From: Blastobasis lacticolella
Lineage: Eukaryota > Arthropoda > Insecta > Lepidoptera > Blastobasidae
Direction: 5' to 3'
Assembly: GCA_905147135.1 (NCBI GenBank)
Contig: LR990044.1
Span: 14,822,122 to 14,886,121, forward strand
DNA length: 64,000 nucleotides
A program made the position numbers and the translations under genes. Within the stretch, counting starts at the first letter, position 1; the number at the start of each line of letters is the position of its first letter. The notes under the pieces are model-generated. The model saw only the letters and a list, made by a program, of their open reading frames with translations, made no database searches and was not told the origin of the DNA. Shown here piece after piece: positions 58,764 through 64,000 of the stretch.

Positions 58764-59404
58764 CTCCTGACTGTCGGACAATATTCGCTAATATGGTCTA
58801 AGAATCGTTTAATAAGTAACATAGCTAGATAAGAAAGTTTCGTTGTTTTTATGTTCGTCCGACAATCACGTAGTGTTCTCGTGGTTATCATGCATGATTT
58901 TGTTTGAAATTACGCACTAAGATAAACCCAGTTTGTACATGGACAGACCCAGACCACTTTTAATCGAAGAATTCGGTGCTATGTGTACTGCAGGGCTCAC
59001 CTTTTCATAGACCCTAGATAAATTAGTGGATGTACCTAATAGACGACAAAGAATTTCACATGTAATCGATGATAATTGTCGCTTTCTTTACACCTGTTCT
59101 CACGCCAGGTACACTCACTCACACTCACTTATAGGTACGTGCTCTTACGGGACTCGGCATAGCTTTACGCGTTATGTCTCGAAAATTGGGCGGTGTCTTA
59201 AAACACCGTGAAGTCATCTAACAAAACAGACACCGTTATAATAGCAAGCTCATAATGCTCTGTGAAATCATCGTCTCGCGAGTGTGACGGAATCTAGTCG
59301 GATTGACGACTATTTGCAAATAAAGGTAGGCTACAGTTGTAAATAGGATGATGGAACTTAGCGTTGGATTGGTATAAAACAAATGCTGCTAGAATTACTT
59401 GTGG

Positions 59405-59648
59405 CATCACTACATATTATAAATAAAACAAAGGCCCACGCTGCGTCTGTCTGTCTCTTTGCGATAAACTCAAAAACTAATAAACAGATTTTCATGCTGT
59501 TTACGCCAATAGTCAGAGTGATTCATTAGGAATGTTTAGGTGTATAATTTATCCCGAAATTCAATGTGGTACCCTCAGGGTCGGGTCTGGGCTCTGGAAC
59601 GTTGAAACAGAATTTTACACGGACCAAGCCGCGGATAAAACCTAGTTA
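59405..59648 (+). mobile_element. Helitron-like segment
   Basis: ACATATTATAAATAAAACAA, CTCAAAAACTAATAAACAG and the ending AAGCCGCGGATAAAACCTAG form a diverged relative of the 5,660 unit, closer to 24,920-25,095. Confidence 0.5.
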
Positions 59649-59867
59649 ATTAATTTATTACTTCATTTCATAGTTTAACAGCAGTTAATTACATGTAAAA
59701 TATAAGTACATTATGGTTGAAATGCTTAAATTTGTTTTGATTATGAATATTTCTGGACCTAAAACAGGTATAAAGTGGTGTGGTACCAACAGAAATCAAC
59801 ATTGCTCATCATTTTTTAGAAAGTCACTGAAATATCTTTTAAATAAATGTAAGTAGGTAGATAGTAA

Positions 59868-60022
59868 CTTATGTACGCCTACCTATTTTTCTTGCTTATA
59901 AACCTTCCTCTTATAAACACTATATATTGTTGAAAACTGCATTAAAATCCGTTGCGTAGTTTAAAAGACCTAAGCGTACATAGATATAATAGTGAAAGAC
60001 GGAAGCGATTTCATTTCATACT
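59868..60022 (-). mobile_element. Helitron-like segment, antisense
   Basis: AAAATCCGTTGCGTAGTTTA and GACGGAAGCGATTTCATTTC are the reverse of the unit start. The 3' terminus is missing. Confidence 0.55.
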
Positions 60023-60387
60023 ATTAATAGAAGATATTGTAGGTACTTATTTGTAGTACCTACGTACTGACAATAATCGCAGGTGTAACAATAAATGATA
60101 AACAAAAAAGCATACACATCCAAACCATTGTCACGAGTTAACGACAGAGCTCGTAACTGGTATCTACAAACACGCAACAATTCTGCAACGTTGGCGCTTA
60201 AAACTTTCATTGCCGTATAAAACACTACTCATAAGCGGGAGTTACCTCGAGTTGGAATAGTTGGAACAATGAGCAATTTATGTTCGCTCGAAACAGCAAC
60301 AAAAGTGCCACATAATGTCAATTAAAATTGTTTGCCACAAACGCCTCTAATTGGAGGCTGTGCACTGTCTCTTTCATCTATACCTAC

Positions 60388-60612
60388 ATCTATAGTAAAA
60401 AAGAAATTCGCTTTCCGCCGTCTGTCCCAATGTATCTACGTACGCTTAGATCTTTTGAACTACGCAACGGATTTTAATGCGGTTTTCAAGATGAAGGTTT
60501 ATAAGCAAGAAAAATGCCTACCCTAGGTAGGGATAAAGTTGGTGTATGGTAGGTGTAGAGTAGATATAGGGTAGGACGCCGCGCGAACAAAGTTGCGTAG
60601 GTTCCACTAGTT
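60388..60612 (+). mobile_element. Helitron-like segment with CTAGT end
   Basis: TATAGTAAAAAAGAAATTCG through CTACGCAACGGATTTTAATG to AGGTTCCACTAGT. One of the best-preserved 3' ends in the window. Confidence 0.6.
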
Positions 60613-60954
60613 ATTGATATTTGTTGTTGTTTTTAGCCGTCGTAATGCAATACGGGGCACATGTTTACGGTAGATGTAAACCTGCGATAGGTTGATCTTG
60701 GATAACTCTAAAAAGGTCAGGGGCATTATACAATACTATGAAATTCCATAGTCGTGTCGTCGCTAAAGTCGGCAGACTTTGATGGTGATTTCGACGAATT
60801 TTTATGAGAGTTTGAACCATGTTATCGCATTCATTCTCTCGAAGCCCCATGGCGAACTGAATGTTATGAATGAGGAAAATAAATGGGGAAATTGTCAGTC
60901 TTCACGGCTAATATTTTGCTCTCGTAGACGTAGTATAACCTACTTTATAACGAA

Positions 60955-61172
60955 CTAGCGATTTCGCCCGGGTGTTCTCGGGTTAGGAGTTTTTGTATTG
61001 TATTGTATTGTTATCTCTGATTTAATATGCATGTAATATACATTTATACAGATAAACCTTCCCGAAAGATTTCTCTAAAAGACAGTGAAAACTGCATCAA
61101 AATCAAATCCGTTGCATGGTTTAAGAGCGGACCTACAGACAGACGTGAAAGCTAATTGATTTTATACTATGT
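60955..61172 (-). mobile_element. Helitron-like segment, antisense
   Basis: ACTAGCGATTTCGCCCGGGT at the left and CAAATCCGTTGCATGGTTTA, TTTTATACTATG at the right mark a reversed unit. Confidence 0.55.
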
Positions 61173-61559
61173 AAGGATCCCGTACCAACGACGTTGCTGG
61201 CAATATTGCCAGTAGGTAATATTATATGTTTATAGTCGCATCAAATTCAAAATTAGTTAGCAAACAGATAATTTGTAAACGCACCTCTCGCCGTGGAACG
61301 GGCAATATAATTCGGCCATTGCGAGATCCCAGTTATACCGCCATAAAGTTTTCAACTATTAAGACCTCCGTTCCATTCCATTATCACGGACGCGTAGAGT
61401 CGAAAATTGAACGAGCAATTTTACGGGCATTTAACAATTGTTACCATTCTTTTTGTCGGACTTCGCTAAGAGGGCTAGGGCTGGCTGAGCGCCGCATTTT
61501 ACACGTTAGCTGTGTTTGTCCTGAAAATAAAGGCACAACGGCACCACTTACCATCAGTT

Positions 61560-61890
61560 GAGGGTAAAAACAAAATTGAAGACATCGATAACGAAGTTCT
61601 TTGCTTACTCTCTAAATCGCGCCACCCGCCGTGGGCTGGGTACTCATCCCCACTACGCAGACCCTTTGTTGATCTCCACGCGAAGGTTCGAAAGAACGTT
61701 TTTCGCTCGTATGATTCAGATATGGAATGAGAGTCACAGTGTTTCCTTTGGTCTATGACATGGGATCGTTTTAGAGACATATTAGAGGTATCTTCAGACG
61801 TGGGCAACGCAATGGTAACTCCTCTGGTGCTGCTGATGTTCATAGGCGGCCGTGACCACTTTCCATCTGGTTGTCTGCTGTATAACATAA
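61560..61890 (+). pseudogene. LINE C-terminal fragment and 3' tail
   Basis: Encodes RRGLGTHPHYADPLLISTRR and RFERTFFARMIQIWNE, the usual C-terminal LINE block, then a frame break. The tail GACCACTTTCCATCTGG is shared with 563-745. Confidence 0.7.
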
Positions 61891-64000
61891 AAAATAGTAT
61901 AGAAAAGCGAAGTTGCTTTTCAGTCTGTTCGCTTATTTCCTCTAAACCACGTTTTCACTGTCATTTAGATAATTTCGCCCGAAAGATTTATATATACGTA
62001 TAGTAGAGAAAAGCCGAGAACACCGCAAAAGAAGTTGAATACGGCGATTGCATTCATCTTCGGTTTTTCCTATATCCCGCCACCGTCACCGGCAACCCTG
62101 CCGAACCTTAGTGGCGAACCGTTTCCGATATAAAATTGGAGGTAATTGCCGACACGTCGGCGTCTCTTTGCCCCACCGGCTGAGCCATCGGTGAGTTATT
62201 GGGCCCGCAGTAATTACTCGTCATTAAGAGAGCGCATAGATGCGGCACCGTGGCGCTGACTGTGGGCATACAAAATAGCAGTTGGATCGATTATTCGAAT
62301 GATCGTAACGACTAACGACTCTACCCAATTTGTGAGGTCAACTCTTTCATCCAATAATAATGAATACCTTTTCACAATTAACGAAAATAACATTGTCGAT
62401 TATAATAGATACAAAGGTACGAACGTGCCTTTTTGACGTTTGAGGATCACTTCTTTATTTGTTTCTTTCTATACCTATATGACCAGTTCTGGAATTGACC
62501 ACTTTTTTATTAGACCAGTTCTAAATAGGATCATTTTTGCTTTTGACTACTTATTTGTTTGATTATTCCATGACGGTGTGCATACATACAAACGTATGCA
62601 TCAACTTTTGAACTCGGTAAAAAATACAAAGATTCTGATGAAATATGACTTCATCTGTATTCTCTGTTACAATAATAATATTATATCTTTTGATATCGTA
62701 TCGTTGTATCGATCTACTACAAATTTGCATATCGTTGAATCGCATGATCCTACTCTATTGCTTCCAATTCGATCGTCGACTGAATCGAAATTCGGATCGG
62801 GGCGTCGCATCTCTAGGCGCTCGTTCGCATTCGTTCGCGTCCAATGGAACCGTGTCAAGGCGTTGTTTCGACTCGAATCGCTCTTAATTTGAATGGTGTT
62901 CATTACGGTCCGATAATGGGGACAGTCGCCTTTTGTACCTTTCGGTGGATTAACTCTGGCCGGCTTGAATCGGTACAGTCGAGTGCACTGAGGTAAAAGT
63001 TTGTAGCCGACTGCAGGTGGCGGTAGCAGACGACATGTCGCTGCGGCGCTACTGGTTTCTATAAATAAGTGATGGCCTCTATTGCCTTATATGATTTATA
63101 TGTATATGAGGAAAGAGTGCTGTTTAATTGTAATGGACACTAATCTATAGATTAGACCGAAATATAGGTCAACCCTATACTCATGGACTGTCTTTGTCTG
63201 CTGCGGCTGGCTCTTTATCGTTTAGTATTAAATACTGTCCGTATTTGAATTCAAAACGTATTTAATTTAACATTAAATTTACGTAAATCAAATTGAAATG
63301 CAATGTAAGGAGGTAAGTAATCCAAATTAATGTAATGGGCATAGCAGGCAACGAGGTATTAGATACTTAATATTTATGCATTCGACTGTACCTGCCTACC
63401 TGTTTGACACAAAATGGAGATTATATCGCTGCGGTCTTTTGTGAAGGCAATTATTTATTATGTAATTTTAAAGAGCAGTTGATTGATGGCATCTGATAGT
63501 GATTCAATTTAAATGTAGCTTTTTGGCGTGATATGGTAAGATTATGATAAATTACCATAAATTTGGCTGTGCTGTTGCTCACAATCAGACTATCTATAAT
63601 CTACTCATTTATATTTCTTTAAAACTGGCTTTGGCATAAATGAAATGTTATCGGCCTTTGTAAAGCACTCGTAGCCGAATTTCTGTAACCAACTTAATGT
63701 CATTAAATACAGAATAAATGTCACACGATTTACACATAATTGATGTTTGGTTTGATACCGAGCCAGGTTCTATAATTTCTTTTACATGAAGTGACGAATA
63801 ATTTCACGGCATGGGATGCGTTGCCGCAAGTGTTTTTCGCAAGCTGTGTAATCTCGTATAAAGTGAATATGATGTTTGTCCAGGCATGGTCCATCTTCGC
63901 CCCCATTGTCACATACTGCCATATGAGACGCCGGCTAAATGCCTGAATTTCAAAATCATTTCTAGCCCCAGGAAGGATGCTTACGAAACCTAGCCCGACT

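Larger units (their letters stand above)
57015..64000 (+). other. Putative LPGAT1 intron 1, second part
   Basis: No exon is supported. It contains an AAT microsatellite (57,188-57,208), an inverted-repeat element (58.53-58.76 kb), a cluster of four Helitron-like segments (59.4-61.2 kb) and a LINE C-terminal fragment (61.56-61.89 kb). The stretch 62.0-64.0 kb shows nothing recognised apart from a possible unknown repeat at 63.6-64.0 kb. Confidence 0.55.

Noticed and set aside
63640..63990. Possible antisense repeat or coding fragment at the window end
   Set aside because: The minus-strand 60-codon frame hints at a transposon remnant, but I could not match it to a family, so it is not listed.
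1..64000. CRISPR arrays, operons, bacterial genes or endogenous viral genes
   Set aside because: No regularly spaced repeats and no prokaryotic gene layout. The only RT-bearing ORFs are non-LTR elements without gag, envelope or integrase features.

Overview
The window looks like nuclear DNA of a moth or butterfly (Lepidoptera). It is AT-rich, genes have many short exons with GT-AG introns, and it is full of repeats of the kinds typical of lepidopteran genomes: RTE-type LINE tails, tRNA-derived SINEs, Helitron-like ends finishing in CTAGT, and small inverted-repeat elements. No bacterial, viral or CRISPR feature is seen. The taxonomic call is an inference from these repeat and gene features. 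Some assignments, such as 'RTE-like' and 'Helitron-like', come from remembered family features and not from a database search.

Region 1 (1-13.0 kb) holds two tandem, same-strand class II fumarate hydratase genes. The first lacks its 5' exon(s), which lie left of the window. The second appears complete. Eight coding exons match one to one with exactly the same lengths and phases, but the introns share no obvious sequence. The introns of the first copy are swollen by SINE, LINE and Helitron fragments, while those of the second are mostly 66-200 bp. Both proteins keep the fumarase signatures, so both are probably active or recently active.

Region 2 (13.0-27.5 kb) has no protein-coding gene that I can support. 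It contains a TTA-flanked inverted-repeat DNA element, a perfect 28-bp-arm hairpin, a nested RTE/LINE insertion, SINEs and Helitron-like ends. Two candidate 5'-UTR exons of the next gene (near 18.6-18.9 and 27.07-27.19 kb) are suggested by splice signals only.

Region 3 (27.5-34.0 kb) is a complete plexin A receptor gene (semaphorin receptor, axon guidance) whose whole coding region is one uninterrupted exon of about 5.7 kb. About 250 bp past its poly(A) signal, at 34.28 kb, lies a coding exon of an LPGAT1-like lysophospholipid acyltransferase. Its strong splice donor leads into an intron of at least 29.5 kb that fills the rest of the window.

Region 4 (34.5-64.0 kb, putative LPGAT1 intron) is non-coding apart from mobile DNA. 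The highlight is a 5,152-bp full-length non-LTR retrotransposon at 51,842-56,993. It is bounded by an exact 21-bp target-site duplication, ends in a GGAAC-type tandem tail, and carries one intact 1,215-residue ORF that joins an OTU-type cysteine protease, an APE-type endonuclease and an RTE-like reverse transcriptase. All recognisable catalytic residues are present. This is the best candidate in the window for an unusual, possibly active system. Around it are several inverted-repeat elements, a complete tRNA-headed SINE, a 43-bp palindrome and clusters of Helitron-like ends.
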